Below, piece after piece: positions 34,932-43,678 of a stretch of DNA of 64,000 nt. The notes under the pieces were generated by a model. That model ran no database searches. It was not told where the DNA came from and worked only from the letters and a program-made list of their open reading frames with translations. Numbering within the stretch: the stretch's first letter is position 1; every line of letters starts with the position of its first letter. The stretch comes from Shouchella xiaoxiensis. GTDB lineage: Bacteria; Bacillota; Bacilli; Bacillales; Bacillaceae_D. The DNA lies in assembly GCF_016907895.1 (NCBI RefSeq), contig NZ_JAFBCV010000011.1, positions 87,381 to 151,380 of the forward strand, read 5' to 3'. Both the position numbers and the translations under genes were made by a program.

Positions 34932-36263
34932 TTAAACAACACCCTTAGCTGCATTTTTCCTTTGATCAATAACTCGTAATGCCTTTCCTTCCGACCGGGG
35001 AATGACACCAGGTTTCTCTATCATCAGATCAACACTAACCAAACATGTCGATTTAATTTGTTCAACTACTGTTGCCTTTAGATTTTTAACTAACGGGTGA
35101 GCTAAATCCGCGCCAACCTGCATATAAAACAACTCATCAATCTCGATATGAATTCGCACCTCTTCCATTGATGCCTTCGTTGTCCAATAAATTTGATAAT
35201 GAGGTGCAAGGTTCATTGCTTCTAGCAAGACGCGCTCAAGCTCGGAAGGAAACACATTGACACCTCGAATAATAAGCATGTCATCCGTTCTTCCTTTAAC
35301 TCGTGTCATTCGCGCAAGCGTTCGACCACAATGACAGGAATCGGTACGTAAAGCGGCTACATCACCTGTGCGATATCGTATAATTGGCATTGCTTCTTTC
35401 GTTAAACTTGTAAAAACAAGTTCTCCATACTCGCCCTCCTCAACAGGCTCCAGCGTAATTGGATCAATTACTTCAGTTATGAAATGATCTTCTGCAATAT
35501 GCAGACCGTCTTGGGCTTCATGACACTCACTGGCAACTCCCGGACCCATCACTTCACTTAGGCCATATATGTCGACCGCTTTTATTCCCAATAAACGTTC
35601 TAACTTTTTTCTCATTCCCTCTGACCAAGGCTCCGCCCCAAAAATGCCATAGCGAAGTCCAATTGATTGAGGATCAATTCCTTTTTTGATTAATTTTTCA
35701 GTTAAATGAACCATGTATGATGGTGTTGCACAAATTCCTTGCGGTTGAAAATCTTGGAGTACTAACAGCTGTCTTTCCGTATTGCCACTAGAAATAGGAA
35801 TTGTGGCTGCTCCAAGCGCTTCAATACCAGCGTGAAGACCCAAACCACCGGTAAAGAGTCCATATCCATATGCATTATGGATCAAATCAGTCGATTTTCC
35901 TCCTGCCGCAACAATAGTACGTGAGACCATTTCACTCCAATTTCTTAAGTCTTGAGCTGTGTAACCAACAACAGTCGGCTTTCCACTCGTACCTGAAGAG
36001 GCATGAATTCGCGCTAGTTTCTCTTTAGGAACAGCTAATAATCCAAATGGATAGTGATCTCTTAGGTCTTGTTTTGTCGTAAAGGGTAATTTTTTTAAGT
36101 CTGACAAGGTGTTTATTTGTTCCGGTTTTATTCCTAGATCATCAAACTTAGCTTTGTAAAAGGTAACATCCTGATACACTGTTTTTACTGTCTGTTTAAG
36201 TAATATCGTTTGCATTTCATATAAGTCCGCTCTGTTAGCTGACTCCATTCTTGGAGTAAACAT
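34932..36263 (-). CDS. paaK: Phenylacetate-CoA ligase PaaK
   Basis: About 443 aa adenylate-forming ligase that converts phenylacetate + ATP + CoA to phenylacetyl-CoA. P-loop-like HASSGTSGKPTVVGYT, GAEPWSEGMR, IDIYGLSE-type VDIYGLSEVMGPGVASE, YRTGDVAAL and MLIIRGVNVFPSELE are all typical. I start it at the ATG at 36263 (GGAGAGG upstream), as MFTPRME fits the family. First gene of the paa operon, behind a promoter covered by a cre site. If phenylpyruvate is oxidised directly, PaaK serves external phenylacetate. Confidence 0.95.
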   Translation of the reverse strand: MFTPRMESANRADLYEMQTILLKQTVKTVYQDVTFYKAKFDDLGIKPEQINTLSDLKKLPFTTKQDLRDHYPFGLLAVPKEKLARIHASSGTSGKPTVVGYTAQDLRNWSEMVSRTIVAAGGKSTDLIHNAYGYGLFTGGLGLHAGIEALGAATIPISSGNTERQLLVLQDFQPQGICATPSYMVHLTEKLIKKGIDPQSIGLRYGIFGAEPWSEGMRKKLERLLGIKAVDIYGLSEVMGPGVASECHEAQDGLHIAEDHFITEVIDPITLEPVEEGEYGELVFTSLTKEAMPIIRYRTGDVAALRTDSCHCGRTLARMTRVKGRTDDMLIIRGVNVFPSELERVLLEAMNLAPHYQIYWTTKASMEEVRIHIEIDELFYMQVGADLAHPLVKNLKATVVEQIKSTCLVSVDLMIEKPGVIPRSEGKALRVIDQRKNAAKGVV

Positions 36264-36343
36264 CGTCAACCTCTCCTTGTCACGAGTGATGATCATTATC
36301 TACTAACAAAATAAAAACGACAAACTAATTTATGTTATAAAAA

Positions 36344-36372
36344 AGCGTACCACTTAATGTAAGCGCTGTCAA
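36344..36372 (-). promoter_or_regulatory. paaK promoter with overlapping cre site
   Basis: On the minus strand TTGACA (36372-36367) is followed after 17 nt by TACGCT (weak -10, 3 of 6). TGACAGCGCTTACA (36371-36358) fits the CcpA consensus TGWNANCGNTNWCA exactly, in both directions, and covers the -35. CcpA repression of the operon by preferred sugars is the expected effect. Confidence 0.75.
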
Positions 36373-36410
36373 TTATGAAAAATTGAAAGTATTAAATGAT
36401 CTAATAAAAA

Positions 36411-36458
36411 AATAAGACTAAACCGCGGGGTGCTTTAAACGACGGTTTAGTCTTATTT
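36411..36458 (-). terminator. Terminator upstream of the paa operon, after gdhA
   Basis: Stem AATAAGACTAAACCG / CGGTTTAGTCTTATT with a 17-nt loop. It ends transcription from gdhA, which lies upstream on the same strand. Confidence 0.8.
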
Positions 36459-36529
36459 CTTTAACATCATTTGCTTCATTTGCTACATCTGTTAAAAATT
36501 TATCCGACTTTATTTTTAAGGCACAACCG

Positions 36530-37891
36530 TTAGATGATACCTTGAGCTATCATGACATCGGCAACTTTTTTAAAACCTGCTATATTTGCTCCAGCTATTA
36601 AATTGCCCTCCTGTCCATATTCTTGAGCAGCATTCTTACTCTTATCATAAATATCCGTCATGATGTCTTGCAGCATCTGATCGATTGCTTCAAATGACCA
36701 TGAAACCCTTGAGCTGTTTTGCGCCATCTCCAAAGCAGATACGGCAACACCTCCAGCATTCGCTGCTTTACCAGGACCAAACGCAACATCGCTTTCTTGA
36801 AATGCAAGTATCGCATCATGTGTGCAGGGCATGTTGGCACCTTCCGCAATGACTGATACGCCATTCTCGATTAGTGCTCTAGCATTGTTCTCATCTAGTT
36901 CATTTTGTGTCGCGCACGGTAGAGCGACATCACACGGAATCGTCCAAATCGACTCTTCATTGTCAAAAGTAGTATTGGAATTAAACTTCGTATACTCTGA
37001 AATACGCTTGTTTTCAACTTCTTTTAGCTGCTTTATTTTCTCAACATCCAGTCCTGCTTCATCGAAAATATAACCACTGGAGTCACTGCACGCAATAACT
37101 TTTGCACCTAGTTCAATCGCTTTTTCCATTGCATAGATTGAGACTTTTCCAGCGCCTGACACGATAACTCGTTGCCCCTCTAACGACTTATCCTGATCTT
37201 CAAGCATTCGCTTCGCAAAATAAACCGTGCCATAACCTGTTGACTCCTGCCTCATCCAACTTCCGCCAACATCAATGCCTTTGCCAGTAAAAGCTCCTTT
37301 TTCAAATGCACCACGAAGCCGTTTATATTGACCAACCATGTAATCGATCTCTCTACCTCCTACCCCTATATCGCCAGCAGGAACATCCACATTCGGACCA
37401 ATGTACTTCGATAGTTCATTCATATAGCTTTGCGTAAAACGCATGATTTCCATATCGGATTTGCCTTTTGGATTAAAATCAGCGCCACCTTTTCCCGCAC
37501 CAATTGCTTGTCCAGTTAAAGAGTTCTTAAAAATTTGTTCAAAGCCAAGAAACTTAATAATGCTTGCGTTAACGGAGGGATCGAAACGAAGACCGCCTTT
37601 ATATGGCCCAATCGCATTATTAAATTGAACCCGGTACCCACGGTTAACATGGATAACGCCTTCGTCATCCATCCAGGCTACTCGAAACGTAATCATTCTG
37701 TCTGGCTCTGTCATTCTTTCAAGCACTGCGTGCTTTATGTAGTGAGGATGCTTTTCAAACACTGGAACAAGCGAGTAGGCAATTTCCTCTACAGCCTGAT
37801 AAAACTCGGGTTCATTCGGGCTTCTCTCTTTTACCGTATGAATGACACGTTCAACGTATTGTTTTGCCGATTCTTCTTTATTAGTTCCCAT
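36530..37891 (-). CDS. gdhA: NADP-type glutamate dehydrogenase
   Basis: About 453 aa. GYRVQFNNAIGPYKGGLRFDPSVN, GAGKGGADFNPKGKSDMEIMRFTQ (catalytic Lys), DVPAGDIGVGGREIDYM and PCATQNEL are those of the hexameric NADP-specific glutamate dehydrogenases. It fixes ammonia into glutamate. ATG at 37891 with GAGAGGGG 7 nt upstream; the frame is open to 37927. Standing just upstream of the Phe-degrading genes, it could recover the ammonium set free by the dehydrogenase, though it has its own terminator. Confidence 0.94.
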   Translation of the reverse strand: MGTNKEESAKQYVERVIHTVKERSPNEPEFYQAVEEIAYSLVPVFEKHPHYIKHAVLERMTEPDRMITFRVAWMDDEGVIHVNRGYRVQFNNAIGPYKGGLRFDPSVNASIIKFLGFEQIFKNSLTGQAIGAGKGGADFNPKGKSDMEIMRFTQSYMNELSKYIGPNVDVPAGDIGVGGREIDYMVGQYKRLRGAFEKGAFTGKGIDVGGSWMRQESTGYGTVYFAKRMLEDQDKSLEGQRVIVSGAGKVSIYAMEKAIELGAKVIACSDSSGYIFDEAGLDVEKIKQLKEVENKRISEYTKFNSNTTFDNEESIWTIPCDVALPCATQNELDENNARALIENGVSVIAEGANMPCTHDAILAFQESDVAFGPGKAANAGGVAVSALEMAQNSSRVSWSFEAIDQMLQDIMTDIYDKSKNAAQEYGQEGNLIAGANIAGFKKVADVMIAQGII

Positions 37892-37968
37892 AATTGTTCC
37901 CCTCTCATCAAACCATTTTCCATTCACTTCCCGTTCCTCTGGTAGATAAACCAGCTAGTTTACGAAAA

Positions 37969-38586
37969 TTAATCAACAACTGTTTGTTTCTGCGGATTAT
38001 CATAAAAAGAAAAAAGTAGTTGAATCTGTTCAGTTGTATTTCTTCCGGTTGAGACTTCAGGCAAACAATCTCGAGAGAAAAAGCCAACTTGATCCGTTTC
38101 CAGACCCACCTCACCCTCTCCTCCTAATAATCTGCAATGAAAGAATAGTTTATAGTAATGAAAAGGCTGGACAGGGTGATTGTGTTTGTTCATATCGAGA
38201 AGGGCTACTAATCGTAATACCTCTGCATCATAGCCAGACTCTTCTTTTATTTCTTTAACAATATTTTCTTTTGCAGATAGCCCCACGTCGCAAAAACCAC
38301 CTGGGAGAGACCAGCGATGCTCTGCTTTTTCACGCACTAATAAAATTTTATTTTCTTTAAATAAAGCTCCTCGTACATCTAGCTTTGGGGTTTGATACCC
38401 TTCTTCCTTCGCAAACCACTCATCTATCGTTTCCTTTTTAACCTCTGAATACTGTTCCATAATCTCTGCACTAAGTGAACGTAATTCTTCATACCTCTCC
38501 AAATCATAGACATCTCTTGAAAAAGCGATTCCGGATTGAGCAATAGCATGCATTTTTCTAGCCCAATGAATCCATTTTTGCTCCAA
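37969..38586 (-). CDS. NUDIX hydrolase
   Basis: 205 aa. The Nudix box is complete: GGFCDVGLSAKENIVKEIKEESG (Gx5Ex7REUxEExGU form, with K for R). An N-terminal helical domain (WIHWARKMHAIAQSGIAF, about 65 residues) matches the Nudix_N type found with ADP-ribose and related pyrophosphatases. TTG start with AAGGAGGAG close upstream. Substrate unknown. Confidence 0.88.
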   Translation of the reverse strand: MEQKWIHWARKMHAIAQSGIAFSRDVYDLERYEELRSLSAEIMEQYSEVKKETIDEWFAKEEGYQTPKLDVRGALFKENKILLVREKAEHRWSLPGGFCDVGLSAKENIVKEIKEESGYDAEVLRLVALLDMNKHNHPVQPFHYYKLFFHCRLLGGEGEVGLETDQVGFFSRDCLPEVSTGRNTTEQIQLLFSFYDNPQKQTVVD

Positions 38587-38683
38587 TTTTACTCCTCCTT
38601 TCTAAACGTTCTGACCTCTATAGCTTTGCTCACAACCTCCTTTCACTTCATGTTTTATTATAATTGATCTGATTAAGTGTATA

Positions 38684-39199
38684 TCAAACTCTTTTTCTAC
38701 TTACAAGAAAAACCAATCTACTAGTTTCAAGAAGATTGGCATTCGTTTTGAGATGTTTTAGTACCTCTATACTAGTTTGAACGACTTTTGTTGTTTCGTT
38801 TAATTCTTCTTCTGTATTCTCTGATCCTCCAACAACAATCTTTAATGACGTATGATCTGTTGTGTCATCGAGAGCAACCTCTGTCAATATACCTCTACTC
38901 AATCCTGGTTTATATCTCTCCAAATAATTGTGCAATTGATAAGCAAGCTGCTTTTGTTCCTCGGCATTAGGAGCTCCCATATGAACTTGAAAAAGGACTC
39001 TCGCTTGTTCACTTGAATCTTGGATAAGCGTCGTATATGAACGATTAACTACTTCTTTTCCTATTTCAAAGCTTACATGAGCGGGTTGCTCAGTTCCACT
39101 AGCTTGTCCATCTGTTGGATGAGTTATAGGTTCTACAGAGGATTCACCTCCAGCTAAAAATACAGTCGTGATAAAACCAATCAGTAACCATTTATACAA
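38684..39199 (-). CDS. Secreted or membrane-anchored protein of unknown function
   Basis: About 171 aa from a TTG at 39199 (AGGAG 8 nt upstream). An N-terminal hydrophobic segment (KWLLIGFITTVFLAGGESS) looks like a signal peptide with a lipobox in which Cys has become Gly (LAGG). The rest is hydrophilic (EIGKEVVNRSYTTLIQ, VLFQVHMG). I do not recognise the family. With Gly at this place it cannot be lipidated and may be released or stay as an N-terminal anchor. Confidence 0.55.
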   Translation of the reverse strand: MYKWLLIGFITTVFLAGGESSVEPITHPTDGQASGTEQPAHVSFEIGKEVVNRSYTTLIQDSSEQARVLFQVHMGAPNAEEQKQLAYQLHNYLERYKPGLSRGILTEVALDDTTDHTSLKIVVGGSENTEEELNETTKVVQTSIEVLKHLKTNANLLETSRLVFLVSRKRV

Positions 39200-39375
39200 A
39201 GCGATCACTCCTATTCATGAATATCTTTTCTAGTATTCTATGAACAGAAACTCGCTTTTATTCCATTACCTGTTTTATTTTTTCACCCATACCAGTTCAA
39301 GCCTGATTTCTACTTTGGTTAAAAATGATCGTTTTGCGTAGAACGTCAAATTACATATAAGCCGTTTCTTGAAAC

Positions 39376-39401
39376 GTTTAACCTATTTTCATTAAGGGAA
39401 T
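39376..39401 (+). promoter_or_regulatory. Sigma-B type promoter
   Basis: GTTTAA (39376-39381), 14-nt spacer, GGGAAT (39396-39401): the consensus is GTTTAA-N12-15-GGGTAT, with one mismatch. It lies about 50 nt before the lmo0937-like gene. Confidence 0.7.
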
Positions 39402-39449
39402 AAAACTTACGCTATTATATTTTTACTATTCTATGGAGGTGCTTAAACA

Positions 39450-39596
39450 ATGCTTTGGACAATTATTGGTATCTTAATTGTTTTGTGGTTAGTTGGACTC
39501 GTTTTAGATATTGCTGGTGGGCTCATTTATATTCTTCTTGTTATCGCTCTTGTTGTTTTTATCATTCAGCTTATTACCGGAAAACGTGGTTCTTAG
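39450..39596 (+). CDS. lmo0937-family small membrane protein
   Basis: 48 aa, beginning MLWTIIGILIVLWLVGLVLD and ending LITGKRGS, with two membrane helices. This is the typical composition of the lmo0937 / YtxH-neighbour type stress peptides found in Bacillus and Listeria. GGAGGTG precedes the ATG by about 8 nt. The upstream sigma-B-like promoter fits general stress control. Its molecular role is unknown. Confidence 0.85.
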   Translation: MLWTIIGILIVLWLVGLVLDIAGGLIYILLVIALVVFIIQLITGKRGS

Positions 39597-39609
39597 CCTA
39601 ACTTTTATT

Positions 39610-39645
39610 AAAACGAGCTGCTAAAAATTGCGCTCGTTTTTTTTT
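39610..39645 (+). terminator. Terminator after the lmo0937-like gene
   Basis: Stem AAAACGAGC / GCTCGTTTT with a long run of T. Confidence 0.88.
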
Positions 39646-39784
39646 TTGCTTAGTGTTAAGATTCATTCTTTTAATTAATTTAGGATCTATTTTTGGCCTC
39701 ACAACTAAAGAAATGATGGTTTATTTACCTATCAAAAAGGTTACAGATATGTATGTTCATTTTATCAATAACGAGGAGAGATAC

Positions 39785-40252
39785 ATGATGGCTAGTAGCA
39801 TCCAATCCACGAAAAAGACGAACAAGCAAATGGAACAAGAAAAACAAGATGAGACTAAGAATGAGAACCGCGATAAATTAACGTATGATAATGAAGTCAT
39901 TAAGAAAATCGCTGCACTTGCCACAATTGAAACGAATGGTATTCTCGGTATGAGCGGTAATTTCTTTCAAGGCGTTCGTGAGACATTTGGCGGAGATGAA
40001 AGTATAACAAAAGGTATCCGTGCTGATGTTGGTGAAAAGCAAGTCGCAATTGACATTGAAGTTTTCGTTGAATATGGTCAAAGCATCCCTACCATATATA
40101 AAGAAATCAAAGAGAACATTTCTAGAAATATCCATCAAATGACTGGCTTAGAGCTTGTTGAATTTAATATGAATGTCGATGATGTTTTTACAAAACAAGA
40201 GTTTCATTCGAATAAGTCGAATTCAAATTCAGACCCAGATCGCGTTGAATAA
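39785..40252 (+). CDS. Asp23/Gls24 family stress protein
   Basis: 155 aa. After a charged, Lys/Gln-rich head comes the Gls24 domain: NEVIKKIAALATIETNGILG, GIRADVGEKQVAIDIEVFVEYGQSIP, and LVEFNMNVDDV. The family is linked to envelope or alkaline stress. I start it at the ATG at 39785, AGGAG 6 nt upstream; an open frame to 39653 has no ribosome site. A weak sigma-B-like pair (GTTTAT at 39719, GGTTAC at 39739, 14-nt spacer) stands upstream. Confidence 0.85.
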   Translation: MMASSIQSTKKTNKQMEQEKQDETKNENRDKLTYDNEVIKKIAALATIETNGILGMSGNFFQGVRETFGGDESITKGIRADVGEKQVAIDIEVFVEYGQSIPTIYKEIKENISRNIHQMTGLELVEFNMNVDDVFTKQEFHSNKSNSNSDPDRVE

Positions 40253-40255
40253 ATG

Positions 40256-40294
40256 AAAAAGCATGGAGCTTCATATGAAGCTCCATGCTTTTTT
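40256..40294. terminator. Bidirectional terminator
   Basis: Stem GCATGGAGCTTC / GAAGCTCCATGC with A- and T-runs, shared by the Gls24 gene and the converging RND gene. Confidence 0.9.
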
Positions 40295-43200
40295 AGTCTA
40301 ATTTCCCTTCTTTCCACCTAGCCCTTACTAAATACAGGGCAGGAACAACAAACAATGTTAATATTGCCGAAAATATGGCACCTGATACAATTGTGATTCC
40401 AAGCGGCTGAAACAGCGTACTATTGCCGAATGCGATCGGTAATAACCCGGCAATTGTTACAAGTGACGTTAAGACAATTGGTCGGAAACGCTGTTCTGCG
40501 GCGAGAAGCACCGCTTCTTTAGCACCAAGCCCTTCACGTCTTCTTTGTTCAATAAACTCGATTAACACAATTCCGTTTCGAACAACAATACCTGCAAGAC
40601 TTACTCCACCCATTAGCGACATAAAACCAAGGCCCGTTTGAGTGATAAATAAGCCAATCATCGCACCCGAGAAAGCAAGATATACGGCGCTAAGAATGAT
40701 AAATGGAATGGTTAAGGAATAAAACTGAACAACCATAGCAATTAAGATTAGGAAGACGACAATTAGGAAGATTTGTCCGATTTGAACAAACACTTCGGTA
40801 CGCTCAGACGTTTCTCCACCAATTACAATGGAGTAGCCATCTTCTTCAAGCGCAAGCAATTCCTCTTCGACCGTTGCCACAATATCATCAGCAGATTGAT
40901 CTTCGGACGGAAACGCTCGTACCGTAACGACTCTTTCTCCATCTTGATGTGGAATTCGCGGTTGAAGTTGCTCTTCATTTATTGAAACTAGATCGTTGAG
41001 AACAACAGCTTCTCCAGTTGTTCCAGTAACAGTAACCTCATCTAAAAGAGAAAGCTCGTCTCCTTCATAAGCTAGTCTCCAATCCAATAACTCTCCATCT
41101 GAATCAAACGTTCCGAGTGGAACCCCCTCACCAATTGCAGCTAGTGCACCAGCAATATCATTTGTCGATAAACCGTTCGATTCCATTTCATCTCTTTGCA
41201 AATCAAGTGTAATCGATGTCACAGAATTACCGACATCATCGTCGACGTTTAGTACACCTTCGGATTGTAAAAGGATGTCTTGTGCTTCCGCACTTTTATT
41301 CATGAGTGTCTCCATCGACTCACCGCTAATTTCAATTGCAATTGGTGCACCAACAGGAGGACCTGATTCAATAATTGACACTTCATAAGACTCAATTAGA
41401 TTGAATTCCTCTGGCAAGGTCTCGCTCCATTGGTCCATTGCTGTTCTTGCTTCAATTTGGTCTTTGTCGATAAATACGAGGAAATTGGCTAAATTCTCGC
41501 TTTCTTCGCTTCCACCATCTGTATTAAATAAGCGCGGTATTGCTGTACCTGTGTAACTTGAAACAGATTGAACAAATTCGTGATTTGCAAGCCATTCCGC
41601 CATTTCTTCAGCCTGTTCTTCCGTTTCAATTAGCGGTGTGCCATCTGCTAAACTGGTTTCTACAAATACTTCTTCTCGATCAGAATCGGGAAAAAACTCA
41701 ATAGGGATAAACGGAATAAGCCCATACGCTAACGTCCCAATAAACAATCCACCAAAACCAACAAGAAACGGACGATTTACTACTCCTTTCATCCATTTTC
41801 GCCCATACACTTGCCCAATCTTATCTAAACTAGGTCCTAATAAACCCGGGGCACGTTGCTCTTTTGACATCGGCTTGCGTTTTTCTCGCCAAACACGATA
41901 AATTGGAATTCCAATTAGCCCAACTACAGTAGAAGCAACAATTGCACTGATAATAACAACAGGCAACGGACGGATAAATTCTCCAGCTCCTCCCGGAAGA
42001 AATATAATCGGGAAGAATGTAAAAATGACGATTATGGTTGATGTAACGACTGAACCTAATACTTCAACCGTTCCTTTTCTGGCAGCTTCTTTGGGCGCTT
42101 TTCCTGCTCTTAACTGCCTTTCGATGTTGTCGTTTACGACAATGGCGTCATCAACAAGAATGGCCAGCACCAAAATATAGGCAATGAGGGAAATTTGATT
42201 TAAATCTACGCCGAAAAACGGCAAGGCAATTGATCCAATACTTAACGAAACTGGCACTGCAATAGCAACACTGATTGCTGAACCAATTCGTAAACCAAGC
42301 GAACATACAAAGAGTACAGCTATAACAGCAAAAGCGAAAGATAATGCTAAATCAGTAAATAGTTCAGAAACTAAATTTGCCTGAGTATAGAGCAATTCCA
42401 TCGTTGCTTCATCTGGAAGATCCGCTTCTAGCCCTTCTACAAATTGATCAAGTTCGTCTTGTGCTGCTGGAACACTACTTCCTGCTTGCAGTGTAAACGT
42501 AAGTGATAAAGCAGGATTGCCATTAAACTGGACAGACTCTTCTCTCGCCTTAAATGTCTCTTCCATAGTACCAATGTCTTCAAGTCGTATAATATTTCCA
42601 CTTTGGTCCACACCCACCGGCACCTGATTGTAATCAGCTATTGTTGAAAATGCGTTGAGATTAACAGGATAAATAGCTCCTTCACTTTCCCACTCACCAA
42701 TGGGAGTTGTCTCATTTTCCTCCTGGAGAATACCTAACACTTGGCCATAGCTTAAATTATTTTCTTCCATGGCTGAAGCATCTAGAGAAACAAATACTTC
42801 TTTTTCTAACGCTCCTTGAACATCAAGTCCCGTAACATGAGCAAGCTGCGAAAGGTTATCAGCATATTGATTAATGACGTCTTGAAGTTCTTCTAGATTA
42901 ACTCCTTCGTTTAACTTTATTTGATACGTAGCAAGCCCTTGGTCGCCTAAATCCGTTTCCACTTCTGGTTCCATGGCGTTATCCGGAAACGACGCTGTCA
43001 CTTGATTTATTCGTTGTGTTACTTCATTCCATACAGATTCTTTATTTCCGACACTTTCGTCGAGTTCGACCGTAATAAGAGAAATACTCGGCGCAGAGAC
43101 CGAATCATAGGATACAATTTCTTCAAATTGCCCCAGTACTTCTTCAATCGGGTCTGTCACTTGTCTTTCTACTTCCTCTGTTGAAGCACCAGGAAATGCA

Positions 43201-43337
43201 GTTGTAACTTGTCCAATTGGAGGTGAAAACTCCGGAATTTCTCGTTGTCCAAGCTGAGTGAAACTAATTATCCCAACAGCTGTTAACATAATAAAAAGTA
43301 GAGCAACCAATTTTGGTCTACTTAGGATCCAGTTCAT
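40293..43337 (-). CDS. RND family efflux transporter (SwrC/AcrB-like)
   Basis: 1014 aa, the size of a full RND pump with 12 membrane segments and two large extracytoplasmic loops. MNWILSRPKLVALLFIMLTAVG opens the first segment; the fourth segment carries the proton-relay acidic pair (LAILVDDAIVVNDNIERQLR). Gram-positive members of this type (SwrC/YerP) export surfactants, antimicrobial lipids or similar compounds. The outer loops are strongly acidic, as common in alkaliphiles. No membrane-fusion partner is encoded next to it. Confidence 0.93.
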   Translation of the reverse strand: MNWILSRPKLVALLFIMLTAVGIISFTQLGQREIPEFSPPIGQVTTAFPGASTEEVERQVTDPIEEVLGQFEEIVSYDSVSAPSISLITVELDESVGNKESVWNEVTQRINQVTASFPDNAMEPEVETDLGDQGLATYQIKLNEGVNLEELQDVINQYADNLSQLAHVTGLDVQGALEKEVFVSLDASAMEENNLSYGQVLGILQEENETTPIGEWESEGAIYPVNLNAFSTIADYNQVPVGVDQSGNIIRLEDIGTMEETFKAREESVQFNGNPALSLTFTLQAGSSVPAAQDELDQFVEGLEADLPDEATMELLYTQANLVSELFTDLALSFAFAVIAVLFVCSLGLRIGSAISVAIAVPVSLSIGSIALPFFGVDLNQISLIAYILVLAILVDDAIVVNDNIERQLRAGKAPKEAARKGTVEVLGSVVTSTIIVIFTFFPIIFLPGGAGEFIRPLPVVIISAIVASTVVGLIGIPIYRVWREKRKPMSKEQRAPGLLGPSLDKIGQVYGRKWMKGVVNRPFLVGFGGLFIGTLAYGLIPFIPIEFFPDSDREEVFVETSLADGTPLIETEEQAEEMAEWLANHEFVQSVSSYTGTAIPRLFNTDGGSEESENLANFLVFIDKDQIEARTAMDQWSETLPEEFNLIESYEVSIIESGPPVGAPIAIEISGESMETLMNKSAEAQDILLQSEGVLNVDDDVGNSVTSITLDLQRDEMESNGLSTNDIAGALAAIGEGVPLGTFDSDGELLDWRLAYEGDELSLLDEVTVTGTTGEAVVLNDLVSINEEQLQPRIPHQDGERVVTVRAFPSEDQSADDIVATVEEELLALEEDGYSIVIGGETSERTEVFVQIGQIFLIVVFLILIAMVVQFYSLTIPFIILSAVYLAFSGAMIGLFITQTGLGFMSLMGGVSLAGIVVRNGIVLIEFIEQRRREGLGAKEAVLLAAEQRFRPIVLTSLVTIAGLLPIAFGNSTLFQPLGITIVSGAIFSAILTLFVVPALYLVRARWKEGKLD

Positions 43338-43647
43338 ATATTCCCTCTTTTCTAATCAACGTCATTTTCTCTTACCCCTATTTCCGATTATAAAAACACC
43401 TTTTTTCTGTTCTTCTTTTTCATTCATCTTCTGATTTTAAGTTAGGTACATTCCAGCTATCTTTTTGTACAATTTTTTAGGTCTGTTACATTCAGATAGA
43501 GTAGCAATCTCTAGTCTAAACGCCGAACACTCTCCTCTTTTCTATAAAAACTTCAATCTTTCAAAATTATTTTAGAAAAAAAGAAGGAAAAATCGCTTTT
43601 TATCGAATATATAGTATATGAATATCAATTCACTCACTATATATTGT

Positions 43648-43656
43648 GTATTCACA
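43648..43656 (+). promoter_or_regulatory. Candidate DnaA box upstream of sda
   Basis: GTATTCACA matches TTATNCACA at 8 of 9 positions; the overlapping TGTGTATTC on the other strand matches at 7 of 9. sda of B. subtilis is controlled by DnaA. Confidence 0.4.
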
Positions 43657-43678
43657 AAATTGTAGAGGGGGGCCTCGA

